This document shows, one piece after another, positions 1 to 7,954 of a stretch of DNA of 54,184 nt. The notes under the pieces were generated by a model that saw only the letters and a program-made list of their open reading frames with translations, did no database searches and was not told the origin of the DNA. The stretch lies in contig CAWWAF010000012.1 in the NCBI GenBank assembly GCA_963934795.1, positions 1 through 54,184 on the forward strand. Reading direction: 5' to 3'. The stretch's first letter is position 1, and each line of letters opens with the position of its first letter. The DNA is from UBA8438 sp963934795. GTDB lineage: Bacteria > Acidobacteriota > Vicinamibacteria > Vicinamibacterales > UBA8438. The translations under genes were made by a program, and so were the position numbers.

Positions 1-1
1 G

Positions 2-535
2 CGGTTGGGAACCAACGCCGGCGGACTCCTGATCGGCACGATCGAAACGACGGCGCAGGCCACGGTGCAGACGCTCCAGTTTTTGCTGCAGCGACCGGAA
101 GTGCTTCAGCAAGCGAAGAACGCCGCGACGCTGGAAGACCCGGCGGAGTTTGATGGCCTCGTGTGGGAGGCGCTGCGGTTTGTGCCCATCTCACCGTATA
201 TGTTCAGGCAGACATCGACCGAGTACACCATTGCGAAGGGCACCGACCACGAGACGGTGATCCCGGCGGCGACGAATGTGTTGGCGTTGACGCAGTCGGC
301 GATGTTCGACGCCAAGGCGTTTCCCGATCCTGAGGAATTCAGACCGGGACGCAATTGGTATCACTACTTCACGTTTGGGTACGGGGCGCACGAGTGCCTG
401 GGTAAGTACGTAGGGATGGTCATGATTCCAGAGATCGTTCGGCAGATTGTGCTGCGTCCTGGGCTCAACGCGAAGGGCGAGATCCAGTATGAAGGGCACA
501 TGCCCAAGTCGTATCAGCTGAACTGGACCGTCTAG
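2..535 (+). CDS. Cytochrome P450, C-terminal part (cut by window edge)
   Basis: This is the C-terminal third of a heme-thiolate monooxygenase. The reading frame is open to the left edge, so the start lies outside the window. Visible P450 landmarks are an I-helix segment ending GTIETT near the start, the K-helix ExxR motif (EALR, within LVWEALRF) and the heme-binding loop FGYGAHECLG, whose Cys is the axial iron ligand. The spacing between these matches the family. The heme loop lacks the usual arginine before the Cys (HEC instead of RxC), a variation seen in P450s that sit next to or are fused with heme peroxidases, so the full gene could be such a protein. The substrate cannot be read from this part. 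The next gene starts about 30 bases downstream on the same strand, so they may be co-transcribed. Confidence 0.88.
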   Translation, partial: RLGTNAGGLLIGTIETTAQATVQTLQFLLQRPEVLQQAKNAATLEDPAEFDGLVWEALRFVPISPYMFRQTSTEYTIAKGTDHETVIPAATNVLALTQSAMFDAKAFPDPEEFRPGRNWYHYFTFGYGAHECLGKYVGMVMIPEIVRQIVLRPGLNAKGEIQYEGHMPKSYQLNWTV

Positions 536-566
536 CGGCGCGGCGGTGTGGGTGGGTCGCGATCGG

Positions 567-2141
567 ATGACGAGACGAGAGTTGGACCAAGCGGACCTCG
601 CGCGGCGGGGCATCACAGAGAGCGAACTCGCCAGACAGCTGGGGTGTTTTGCGCGCCCGCTGGCGTGGGTCAGGCTCGAGCAACCGTGTCGGCCAGGGGA
701 CGGGATCCGACAGCTGCGGCCCGACGAGGTGGCCCGCTGCGAACGGGCGTTCGACGCCGCGCGGTTGGACGGGCGTTGCATGACATTTGTGCCCGCCTCC
801 GGAGCGGCGAGTCGAATGTTCTCGGGGCTGAACCGCGCACGCGCCCGTGTGCGTCCGATGACGCGCGACGGTCTGGCGCAGGCAGCGCGGGCGGGCGACG
901 CGGACGCGAGTGACGCGTTGTTCTTCGGGGCGAACGTGGAGCGGTTCGCATTTTTCCCGGCGCTGGCGGCGGCCATGCAGGACGCCGGCTTCGACGCGAG
1001 AGCCCTTGCCGCGGCGGGCCGATACGACCAGTTGGTGGACTACCTGGTCGGCGATGTCGGTCTCGGCTACGCGGCTCGACCGAAGGGGTTGCTGGCGTTC
1101 CACGTTTCTGACAGTGGCAGTCGCACCGCGCTCCAGGCGCATCTCGTCGAGGCGGCGGCCTATCTCCAGGATACGAGCGGGGTGTGCCGCCTGCATCTGA
1201 CAGTGTCAGCCGACCACCTGTCACAGTTCGAGGTCGAGGTCGCCGCAACACGGCGAGACCTCGAGACCAGACTGGGTGTCCGATTCGACCTCGATTTGTC
1301 TGTGCAGGGGGCCAGCACGGACACCGTCGCGGTCGACCTCGACAATGCGGCGCTGCGGGACGGTGAGGGCAAGCTCGTGTTCCGCCCCGGGGGCCACGGT
1401 GCGTTGCTCGAGAATCTGAATCACCTCGACGGTGACGTAGTCTTCATCAAGAATATCGACAACGTCGCGCCTGAACACATGAACGGACCGAGGGTGCACT
1501 GGAAGCGGGTTCTCGGGGGATGTCTCGTCGCAGCCCAACAGGAGGTCCGTCGTCATTTGACGGCGCTGCATGCCGAGACCGGCGAGGCGGCGGTGGTCGA
1601 TGCGCTGGCGTTTCTACGCGACACCTGTGGGGCAGAGCCGGGTCCGCTACTTGCCAGCTCGCTGCCGGCTCGCCGGACCTTCGCCATCGAGCATCTCGAT
1701 CGGCCGATCCGCGTCTGCGGGATGGTGCCGAATCAGGGGCAGCCCGGCGGTGGTCCGTTTTGGGTCAGAGGAGACGCTGGCGGGCGGGAGCCGCAGATCG
1801 TGGAAACGGCGGAAGTCGATGCCGATGCGCCAGAGCAAATGGCGCTTCTTGCCGCTGCCACCCACTTCAATCCGGTGGACCTGGTCTGCGGGCTCCGAAA
1901 CTGGCGCGATGAACCGTTTGACCTGCGGCGCTTCGAGAACGCCGACAGGGTCTTTATCTCGGACAAGCCGTATGAGGGCCGTCGCGTGCGGGCGCTCGAA
2001 CACCCGGGACTGTGGAACGGGGGGATGGCTGGCTGGCTGAGTCTGTTCGTGGAGGTGCCGCCTGAGACTTTCAGTCCGGTAAAGACGGTCAACGACCTCC
2101 TGCGGCAGGAGCACCGGCCCGAGGCCGGACCGGGCGGCTAG
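567..2141 (+). CDS. DUF4301 family protein
   Basis: A 524-residue protein of the DUF4301 family. The family signature near residue 75 (FVPASGAASRMF) looks like a nucleotide-sugar pyrophosphorylase loop. Later blocks also fit the family: KGLLAFHVS, then GGHGALLENLN followed by VFIKNIDN, and a C-terminal MVPNQGQPGGGPFWV. Family members are thought to be nucleotidyltransferase-like, but no reaction is established, so no activity is claimed. The open frame begins at a GTG at 546; the ATG at 567 is preferred because the protein then begins MTRRELDQ, close to the usual family N-terminus. No clear ribosome binding site is visible for either. It follows the P450 gene closely and converges on tag with a 4-base overlap of the stop codons. 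Confidence 0.85.
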   Translation: MTRRELDQADLARRGITESELARQLGCFARPLAWVRLEQPCRPGDGIRQLRPDEVARCERAFDAARLDGRCMTFVPASGAASRMFSGLNRARARVRPMTRDGLAQAARAGDADASDALFFGANVERFAFFPALAAAMQDAGFDARALAAAGRYDQLVDYLVGDVGLGYAARPKGLLAFHVSDSGSRTALQAHLVEAAAYLQDTSGVCRLHLTVSADHLSQFEVEVAATRRDLETRLGVRFDLDLSVQGASTDTVAVDLDNAALRDGEGKLVFRPGGHGALLENLNHLDGDVVFIKNIDNVAPEHMNGPRVHWKRVLGGCLVAAQQEVRRHLTALHAETGEAAVVDALAFLRDTCGAEPGPLLASSLPARRTFAIEHLDRPIRVCGMVPNQGQPGGGPFWVRGDAGGREPQIVETAEVDADAPEQMALLAAATHFNPVDLVCGLRNWRDEPFDLRRFENADRVFISDKPYEGRRVRALEHPGLWNGGMAGWLSLFVEVPPETFSPVKTVNDLLRQEHRPEAGPGG

Positions 2142-2710
2142 GTCGTTGAGTCGCCGTAGCGGAAGCACCCGACGACATGGTCGTTCACCATGCCGGTGGC
2201 CTGCATGAACGCATAGCAGATCGTCGGACCAACGAAGCGGAAGCCGCGCTGTTTCAGCGCCTTGCTCATCGCGCGTGATTCATCGGTCTCGGCCGGGATG
2301 TCGACCATGCTCTTGCAGTGGTTCCGACGGGGCACCCCGTCGACGAATTGCCAGATGTAGGCGTCGAAGCTCCCGTGTTCCTGTTGTAGCTGGAGGAACG
2401 CTTGGGCGTTGGACACGGCCGATTCGACCTTAAGTTTGTTGCGCACGATAGCGGGGTTGGCGAGTAACGTTGCCACGCGGCGACGGTTGTACCGGGCCAC
2501 CACAGCCGGGTCGAACCCGTCGAAGGCCGCCCGGTAGCCCTCTCGCTTTCGCAGCACGGTGATCCAGGCCAATCCGGCCTGAGCGCCCTCCAGGAGCAAC
2601 ATTTCGAACAGCCGTCGATCGTCGTGCAGAGGGACGCCCCATTCGGCGTCGTGATATCGCTGATACAGCGGGTCCGAGCCGGCCCATCCGCACCGCGTGC
2701 GTTCGGTCAC
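2138..2710 (-). CDS. tag: DNA-3-methyladenine glycosylase I
   Basis: A base-excision repair enzyme that removes 3-methyladenine from alkylated DNA. At 190 residues it has the normal Tag length. The zinc-snap ligands of the family are all present: Cys7 (TRCGW), His20 (YHDAEWG), and His178 and Cys182 (NDHVVGC). The segment RRLFEMLLLEGAQAGLAW is the typical helix pair next to the base pocket. Its start codon overlaps the stop of the PEGA gene upstream by four bases (ATGA at 2707-2710), so the two are translationally coupled. It converges on the DUF4301 gene. Confidence 0.97.
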   Translation of the reverse strand: MTERTRCGWAGSDPLYQRYHDAEWGVPLHDDRRLFEMLLLEGAQAGLAWITVLRKREGYRAAFDGFDPAVVARYNRRRVATLLANPAIVRNKLKVESAVSNAQAFLQLQQEHGSFDAYIWQFVDGVPRRNHCKSMVDIPAETDESRAMSKALKQRGFRFVGPTICYAFMQATGMVNDHVVGCFRYGDSTT

Positions 2711-3516
2711 CGGGAAAGCCGCTCTCGCGCTCGCTCGACCTCGCGGTGAAAGCTGAACAGTGCGTCGGCGGTCTCCTGTTCGTCGGTGAAGTTGTAGGTG
2801 CGTCCCCCTTGGTGTCCAACGGTCAAGGTGTGCTCGAGATAGTCCACCTCATGCTGCTCGAGTTCGGAGAACGGAATCGAGAACGCGTCGTCGTCCGCCG
2901 TTTCGTAGTGGAGTCCTTCGGGATCGGCTCGGAGTCGGCCAGCACAGGAACCGAATCGGTGCTTGTGGATAACGTCGACCGAGGTCTCGAGGCGGACCTC
3001 CAGGAAACGCACGTCGACGGATACCAATTCGTCGCCGATCTCAATGTCTTGGGAGAATCCGTCGTAGCCTTCTGATGAGACGTTGAGCCGATGGGGTCCT
3101 GGCGGGACATCCATGGCTTCGAACGGCGTCGTGCCGAGGAATCGCCGGTCGAGGAAGACCGAGGCGCCCTGAATATCGCTGGAGACTCGAAGTAGCGGCT
3201 CGAGGCGGGACTCCGGGATCGAGGGCTCAGCCCGCACCGGAGCTGGCTCCGGTGCCACAGCTGGGGCAGGGTCAGGCTCTGGCGCGCTCGGTGCCTCGAC
3301 TGGCTCCGGCTCCACGTCGGACTCGGGTGCCGGGGACCGAATCGGCGGCGGATCGGCGGCCGCTGTCACTGGCGCCGGTTCGTCGTCGCCGGTCGGCGCC
3401 AACGAGAAGTACGCGACGGCGGCACCCCCGGCCAGGATCAGGAGAAGCAGGAGAACGCGCCCGGTCCAGGACGGCTCACTCGTGGTTGTGTCCGGCTCGT
3501 GTTCTAGCAACGACAT
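2707..3516 (-). CDS. PEGA-domain membrane-anchored protein
   Basis: A 269-residue protein with a short cytoplasmic N-terminus, one membrane helix at about residues 21-42 (VLLLLLILAGGAAVAYFS), a Pro/Glu/Ala-rich linker to about residue 105, and a PEGA domain at about 108-165 (SVFLDRRFLGTTPFEAMDVP, then PGPHRLNVSSEGYDGF). A C-terminal beta-rich region follows (HRFGSCAGRLRADPEGLHYE) that resembles no family I can name. PEGA domains usually sit outside the membrane and bind surface or wall components; the partner here is unknown. Its start lies only 17 bases from the divergent cyclophilin start, so each promoter must lie inside the other gene or in that tiny gap. Coupling with tag has no obvious functional meaning. 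Confidence 0.85.
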   Translation of the reverse strand: MSLLEHEPDTTTSEPSWTGRVLLLLLILAGGAAVAYFSLAPTGDDEPAPVTAAADPPPIRSPAPESDVEPEPVEAPSAPEPDPAPAVAPEPAPVRAEPSIPESRLEPLLRVSSDIQGASVFLDRRFLGTTPFEAMDVPPGPHRLNVSSEGYDGFSQDIEIGDELVSVDVRFLEVRLETSVDVIHKHRFGSCAGRLRADPEGLHYETADDDAFSIPFSELEQHEVDYLEHTLTVGHQGGRTYNFTDEQETADALFSFHREVERARERLSR

Positions 3517-3533
3517 ACTTGTATGATCCTACC

Positions 3534-4679
3534 GTGAGACGACTTCTTGTCGCGACGCTGCTGTTGTACTTCATACCCGTGTTGGTCATCCACGGCCAAG
3601 ACCTGTTTGAGTCGCCGCTCAGCATCGAGCAGATGCGCGACAAGCAGGTAGTCGTCGAAACCACTGTGGGCAGCTTCGTGATCGACTTGCTGCCAGACGT
3701 CGCCCCGAATCATGTCGGGTTGGTCATGCAGCAGGTTGCCGACGGCGGATTTGACGGCACCAGTTTTCACGGCATGGTGGCCCGCGGGATCATCCAGGGC
3801 GGTGATCCCTTCTCGAAAGATCCAGCGCGTCGAGATGAATATGGCCGCGGCGGACTGGGGCTGGTGGTCGCAGAGCCCAGCGACGAGCAACATACCGCCG
3901 GCACGGTCTCGGCGGTGGGTGTGCCCGGGGACCCAAACAGCGACGGTACGCAGTTTCTGATCACCGTTGTGCCGCAGCCCGGTCTCGACGGTCACCACAC
4001 GATCTGGGGACGAATTGCGGAGGGGTTGCCGGTCGTGACCCGTATCTCCGAGACCCCGATTGATGCAGACGGCAAGGCGATGGAGCGAGTCGAGATCATC
4101 GCCGCTACACTCCGCGACTGGGCTCCACCACCGCCGCCGGCGTTCACCACGGAGACCGCAGAGGAACTCTCTGTCTACCGCGCCGTGCTTGAGACCGATG
4201 TGGGGCCGATCATGATCCAGTTGTTTGCCGATCTGGCCCCTGGGCATGTGCGCAATTTTCTGCGGCTGGCTGACGCCGGCGTATACGACGGCATGGCGTT
4301 TCATCGTGTTGCGCCAGGCTTTGTCGTGCAGACGGGCTTCATCCCGAGCCGCGAAGCCCCGTTGAGCGAGGAGCAACGGGCCCTCGTGGGGACGCTGGCG
4401 CCTGAGTTCAGCGACACCGCTCACGTCAAAGGCATTGTCTCGATGGCGCGTGGTGACGACGAGGAGAGCGCCTCCACGTCATTCTTCATCGTGGTCGGCG
4501 ACGCGACGGAACTGGACGGCGTGTACACCGCGTTTGGCAGGGTCATAGGCGGGATGGACGCGGTGGACCAGATTGCGACCGCTCCGGTAGAGGGCGAGAC
4601 GCCGACCATGCGGATCCCGCTTCATCGGGTCCGGTTGGAACGCGACGACGACTCCAGCCCCAGCCCAGATGGGCGGTGA
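3534..4679 (+). CDS. Exported tandem cyclophilin-type peptidyl-prolyl isomerase
   Basis: A 381-residue protein with a hydrophobic signal segment (residues 4-20) and two cyclophilin (PpiB-like) domains, at about 38-195 and 215-370. The second domain keeps the catalytic signature AFHRVAPGFVVQTG, including the Arg and Gln, and the FFI core strand. The first domain has SFHGMVARGIIQGGDP, with Gly80 where the catalytic Arg should be, and lacks the usual aromatic before LDG; it is probably a binding module rather than an isomerase. The role is likely folding of secreted or outer-membrane proteins in the periplasm. The open frame extends upstream to 3252, but that part lies antisense to the PEGA gene; the GTG at 3534 directly precedes the signal peptide and is chosen as the start. 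Confidence 0.88.
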   Translation: MRRLLVATLLLYFIPVLVIHGQDLFESPLSIEQMRDKQVVVETTVGSFVIDLLPDVAPNHVGLVMQQVADGGFDGTSFHGMVARGIIQGGDPFSKDPARRDEYGRGGLGLVVAEPSDEQHTAGTVSAVGVPGDPNSDGTQFLITVVPQPGLDGHHTIWGRIAEGLPVVTRISETPIDADGKAMERVEIIAATLRDWAPPPPPAFTTETAEELSVYRAVLETDVGPIMIQLFADLAPGHVRNFLRLADAGVYDGMAFHRVAPGFVVQTGFIPSREAPLSEEQRALVGTLAPEFSDTAHVKGIVSMARGDDEESASTSFFIVVGDATELDGVYTAFGRVIGGMDAVDQIATAPVEGETPTMRIPLHRVRLERDDDSSPSPDGR

Positions 4680-4683
4680 TCGG

Positions 4684-5697
4684 CTACAGCCGACCCAGTA
4701 GCGTGACGGACATCTGGGCGTAGTGATCAATGGCGGCGTGCAGCGCTTGGATGCTGATGTGCTCGTTCGCGGTGTGCGCGACGAGTACAGAGCCTGGGCC
4801 GAACAGCAACGGTTCTCCCCACGCCGTGAGGAAGGGAATGTCGGTCGTGAAAGGGAACACTGCGGTGTCCAGACCGGGTACCGTCCCCATACGAACCGGC
4901 GGCACCTCCACCAGGTCTTCACACTCAACCCAGGCTGTCAGCGGTTCAACCGCGGCGCGGATTGCCGTGGCTGGTCCCACGGTGCGGAAGTTGACCGTGG
5001 CGGTGGCGTGCGGCGGGACGACATTGGGTGCGACGCCGCCGTCTATCAGCGCGACGGTGTAGCTCGTCTGCCCGAGCGTCGGGTCTGAGGGTAACGTGAT
5101 GGTGCGAAGCGCGATCAAGGCTTCGAGCAGTTTCTCGATGGCCGATTCGCCTGCCTCGGGGTGCGACGAGTGGGCTGCGCGACCGCTGGCGCGTAACCGC
5201 ACGTTGTACACGCCCCGGGTGGCCACACCCAGCCGGTTGTCGGTGGGTTCTCCGTCGATCAGGTAGCGGGACCCGTGCGGTGCAAGATTCGCGGCGCGGG
5301 CTCCGTGGCTGCCGAGTTCTTCTCCGACGACGAACAGGGCCCCCACGCGGGTCTCCCCGGCGGCGCGCAGTTGGTCGAGTGCGCCGATCTGCGCCGCCGC
5401 GATCCCCTTGGCATCGCACGCACCACGACCGTACAGGAGATCACCGTCGACACGACTCGGAAAGAACGGTGGGACGCAGTCCAGGTGGGTGGACAGCACG
5501 ATGTCCGGGTCAGACGCGTCAATCGTCACATACAGATTCACACGGTCACCTTCGACCGCTTGCTCCTGCACCCGATAGTCCTGTGCTCGAAGCCAGGACG
5601 CCAGCCATGTCGCAACGGGGCCTTCGTTCGGCGTCGTCGAGTCGATATCGACCAGCGACCGCGTCAGGCCCACGACATCAAATCTTGCCTCAGCCAT
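4684..5697 (-). CDS. M20-family metallohydrolase (ArgE/DapE type)
   Basis: A 337-residue zinc aminoacylase/deacylase. M20 ligands and catalytic residues are visible: His71 and Asp73 (THLDCVPP), Asp95 (GRGACDAKG), the Glu126-Glu127 pair (GEELGSHG), the DGEPT block near 149-151, and a C-terminal His (HTANEHISI). The middle part (residues 165-270) is the small dimerisation lid. Family members cleave N-acetylornithine, N-succinyl-diaminopimelate or related acyl amino acids. The gene lies 89 bases downstream of dapA on the same strand, which makes a DapE-like role in diaminopimelate synthesis attractive, but sequence alone does not separate it from ArgE. The ATG at 5697 is preferred over an upstream in-frame ATG at 5736 because it fits the family N-terminus. 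Confidence 0.88.
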   Translation of the reverse strand: MAEARFDVVGLTRSLVDIDSTTPNEGPVATWLASWLRAQDYRVQEQAVEGDRVNLYVTIDASDPDIVLSTHLDCVPPFFPSRVDGDLLYGRGACDAKGIAAAQIGALDQLRAAGETRVGALFVVGEELGSHGARAANLAPHGSRYLIDGEPTDNRLGVATRGVYNVRLRASGRAAHSSHPEAGESAIEKLLEALIALRTITLPSDPTLGQTSYTVALIDGGVAPNVVPPHATATVNFRTVGPATAIRAAVEPLTAWVECEDLVEVPPVRMGTVPGLDTAVFPFTTDIPFLTAWGEPLLFGPGSVLVAHTANEHISIQALHAAIDHYAQMSVTLLGRL

Positions 5698-5786
5698 CGC
5701 TCGAGATAGGTACCCGCGTCGATCGTGTGGTCGCAAGACCTGATGACAGACGGTCGAGTCGTCGTCGCCAGGTCCTACGCGGTCGG

Positions 5787-6683
5787 TCAGGCATCGTCTG
5801 GGCGAATCATCAGGTCGTCCAACACCTGCCGAATTCGGTCGAGTGAGGCCGTCTGCGGCTCGACCATGGGGAGCCGATAATGTGGTTCCAGCAACCCCAG
5901 GTGTGCCATGGCCGCCTTCACCGGGATCGGATTGGCTTCAATGAAATTGACCTGCATCAGAGGCAGTAGCCGCGTGTGCAGCCGGCGTGCGGTATCGAAG
6001 TCGCCGTTGAGTGCGGCCGACACCATCTGCGCTATCTCGCCAGGCACTTCGTTCGAGGTCACCGATATGAGGCCAGCGCCGCCCACCGAGATGAGTGGCA
6101 CGGTGAAGAGATCGTCACCAGACAGAACACGGAAATCTGACGGGACACGGCGACAAATTTCGCACATCTGCGTCATGTCGCCCGAGGCCTCCTTGACGCC
6201 AACGATGTTGGGCGTCTCAGCCAACCGACACAACGTGTCGACGTCAACGTTGCACCCCGTGCGACTTGGCACGTTGTAGACGATGATGGGGAGTGGGGTG
6301 CTCTCCGCAATGGCCTGAAAGTGGCGGTAGAGGCCCTCCTGCGTCGGCCGACTATAGTACGGCGTGACGGAGAGGATGCCGTCAGCCCCCGCCTCTCGCA
6401 TCTCGGCGACCTGGGCGATCACAGCGCCTGTGTTGTAACCGCCGGCGCCGGCGAGGATGGGGACGCGACCGTCCGCCACGCCGACCACCAGTTCGACGAC
6501 GCGGCGCTGTTCGGCGGCCGTCAGGGTTGGGTTCTCTCCCGTCGTACCGCAGGGCACCAGAAAGTGGATTCCGGCCTCGATCTGTCGTGTCGCCAGCCGC
6601 TGGATCCGTGTCTCGTCAAGCGCGCCGTTCGCGGTGAATGGCGTCACGAGGGCTGTCCCGCATCCAGACCAGCTCCCAGTCAT
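5787..6683 (-). CDS. dapA: 4-hydroxy-tetrahydrodipicolinate synthase
   Basis: It condenses pyruvate with aspartate semialdehyde, the first committed step to diaminopimelate and lysine. The 298-residue length is standard for this TIM-barrel enzyme. Lys164 (VGVKEASGD) is the Schiff-base lysine, Tyr136 (YNVPSRTG) the proton-relay tyrosine, and Thr47-Thr48 (CGTTGE) the second part of the relay. Its start overlaps the dapB stop by four bases (ATGA), so it is translated from the same message as dapB and the ACT protein upstream. Confidence 0.97.
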   Translation of the reverse strand: MTGSWSGCGTALVTPFTANGALDETRIQRLATRQIEAGIHFLVPCGTTGENPTLTAAEQRRVVELVVGVADGRVPILAGAGGYNTGAVIAQVAEMREAGADGILSVTPYYSRPTQEGLYRHFQAIAESTPLPIIVYNVPSRTGCNVDVDTLCRLAETPNIVGVKEASGDMTQMCEICRRVPSDFRVLSGDDLFTVPLISVGGAGLISVTSNEVPGEIAQMVSAALNGDFDTARRLHTRLLPLMQVNFIEANPIPVKAAMAHLGLLEPHYRLPMVEPQTASLDRIRQVLDDLMIRPDDA

Positions 6684-7375
6684 GATTGGAGCCCCAGCAC
6701 GTCACGCATCGAGAACCACCCTTGGCGACCCTGGAGCCAACGCGCGGCCTCGAGCGCGCCGCGCGCGAAAGTGGCGCGGTCACGGGTGGTGTGCGTGAGC
6801 GCGATCGTCTCCGCCGGGCCATCGAATCCCACGGTGTGCACCCCTGGGGCGGACCCGACTCGGGTCGACGCCGTGTCGACGGTGCCGGTGTAGCCGTGCT
6901 GTTCCATCGCCGCCCGCATCGCCAACGCCGTACCGGACGGCGCATCGATCTTCGCCGCATGGTGGATTTCGTGGACCCAGGCGCCAAATTCCTCGCGCGG
7001 TTCGAAGAGTTCCGCGGCCCGTTCAGTCAACGCCAGGAAGAGGTTGACGCCCAACGAGAAGTTCGCGGCCGCGACCACCCCGATCCCGGCGTCGTCCACC
7101 GTTGTCCGAAGGGCCGCTTCGTGGTCTTGCCAGCCGGTGGTACCGACGACGAGATTGACGCCATGATGGGCCAGTCGCGGCAGATTCTCCGCGACTGCGT
7201 CCGCCGTGGAGAAGTCGATCGCCACGTCGACATCGCGTACCTGTTCAGCTGTGATCCCTACGCCGCCACGATTGTTGTCGACATCCAGCCGCCCGACCAC
7301 GTCGAAGCCGTATGACTCGCTGAGCTGGTCGACCAGTTTGCCCATGCGACCGTAGCCGATGATGAGTAGACGCAC
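6680..7375 (-). CDS. dapB: 4-hydroxy-tetrahydrodipicolinate reductase
   Basis: It reduces the DapA product with NAD(P)H on the way to diaminopimelate. The 231 residues hold an N-terminal Rossmann fold (IIGYGRMGKLV), the loop VVGTTGW, and the catalytic block HEIHHAAKIDAPSGTA with the paired His and the Lys of the family. It is slightly shorter than the 240-270 residues common elsewhere. It begins with GTG two bases after the stop of the ACT-domain gene and overlaps dapA by four bases, so the three genes form a tight operon. Confidence 0.96.
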   Translation of the reverse strand: MRLLIIGYGRMGKLVDQLSESYGFDVVGRLDVDNNRGGVGITAEQVRDVDVAIDFSTADAVAENLPRLAHHGVNLVVGTTGWQDHEAALRTTVDDAGIGVVAAANFSLGVNLFLALTERAAELFEPREEFGAWVHEIHHAAKIDAPSGTALAMRAAMEQHGYTGTVDTASTRVGSAPGVHTVGFDGPAETIALTHTTRDRATFARGALEAARWLQGRQGWFSMRDVLGLQS

Positions 7376-7377
7376 CG

Positions 7378-7833
7378 TTATTGCACTCCCCGATTGCTGG
7401 TCGCGCCAGCCCGTATCACCCGTCGTATCACCGCGGCCGCTTTCTTGGCGTCACTCTCGGTATCGAACGTCAACGTCGACGAAAATAGCCGATCGACAAC
7501 ACCGGCCTCGTGATCGCGAACGACGATGCCTGCCCAGGCCACGGCTTCCGCGACAGCGTAAGCGAAGCCGGGCCAGTTGTCGCCCTGCAGGAGCAGAGTC
7601 GTGGCCGGCGACAGCGAGAATCCCGCCGCTCTGGCGACCGCGGACGCCCGTCGCCCTTCGCCAGCGTATACCTCGATCACATTGCGCTTGGTTCTCCCGT
7701 GCGCGGCTCGAACGCGGACGACCTTGAGGTCCGCACCCTGCTGCGCTAGCGGTTCGAGCGCCGCTGCGAGAGCCCCGGGTCGACGAGGCACGTCCGTCCG
7801 CCAGAGACCGATCTGCTTGACCTTGATATCCAT
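7378..7833 (-). CDS. ACT-like domain protein heading the dapB-dapA operon
   Basis: A 151-residue soluble protein. The first 70 residues read like an ACT ligand-binding domain (VKQIGLWRTDVPRRPGALAA, then the strand NVIEVY), and the second half (DNWPGFAYAVAEAVAWAGI, then a long beta-alpha tail) may be a second ACT-like unit. It has no catalytic motif. It lies two bases upstream of dapB behind a consensus -10 box. ACT domains commonly bind amino acids, so a lysine-sensing or enzyme-regulating role is a reasonable guess but only a guess. I do not recognise a named family. Confidence 0.7.
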   Translation of the reverse strand: MDIKVKQIGLWRTDVPRRPGALAAALEPLAQQGADLKVVRVRAAHGRTKRNVIEVYAGEGRRASAVARAAGFSLSPATTLLLQGDNWPGFAYAVAEAVAWAGIVVRDHEAGVVDRLFSSTLTFDTESDAKKAAAVIRRVIRAGATSNRGVQ

Positions 7834-7878
7834 GTGAGAAGCACCGCCGACGCGCGTCGAGGTTGTCGATTTCAGGTG

Positions 7879-7908
7879 ATTATACTAGGGTGACGTCCCG
7901 CACGTCGC
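7879..7908 (-). promoter_or_regulatory. Promoter of the ACT-dapB-dapA operon
   Basis: A perfect TATAAT -10 box lies on the minus strand at 7879-7884, about 45 bases before the ATG of the ACT gene. The best -35 candidate, GCGACG at 7903-7908 (18-base spacer), is poor, so the promoter may rely on the -10 box or an activator. On the opposite strand TATACT at 7881-7886 overlaps it and could serve the divergent quinone oxidoreductase gene. Confidence 0.55.
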
Positions 7909-7954
7909 TGTGCGGGAGCTTGGGAAGACAACTATCGATTGGAGCCCACGGCCG

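Noticed and set aside
3252..3533. N-terminal extension of the cyclophilin
   Set aside because: The extension is antisense to the PEGA gene linker and would bury the signal peptide; the GTG at 3534 is a natural start.
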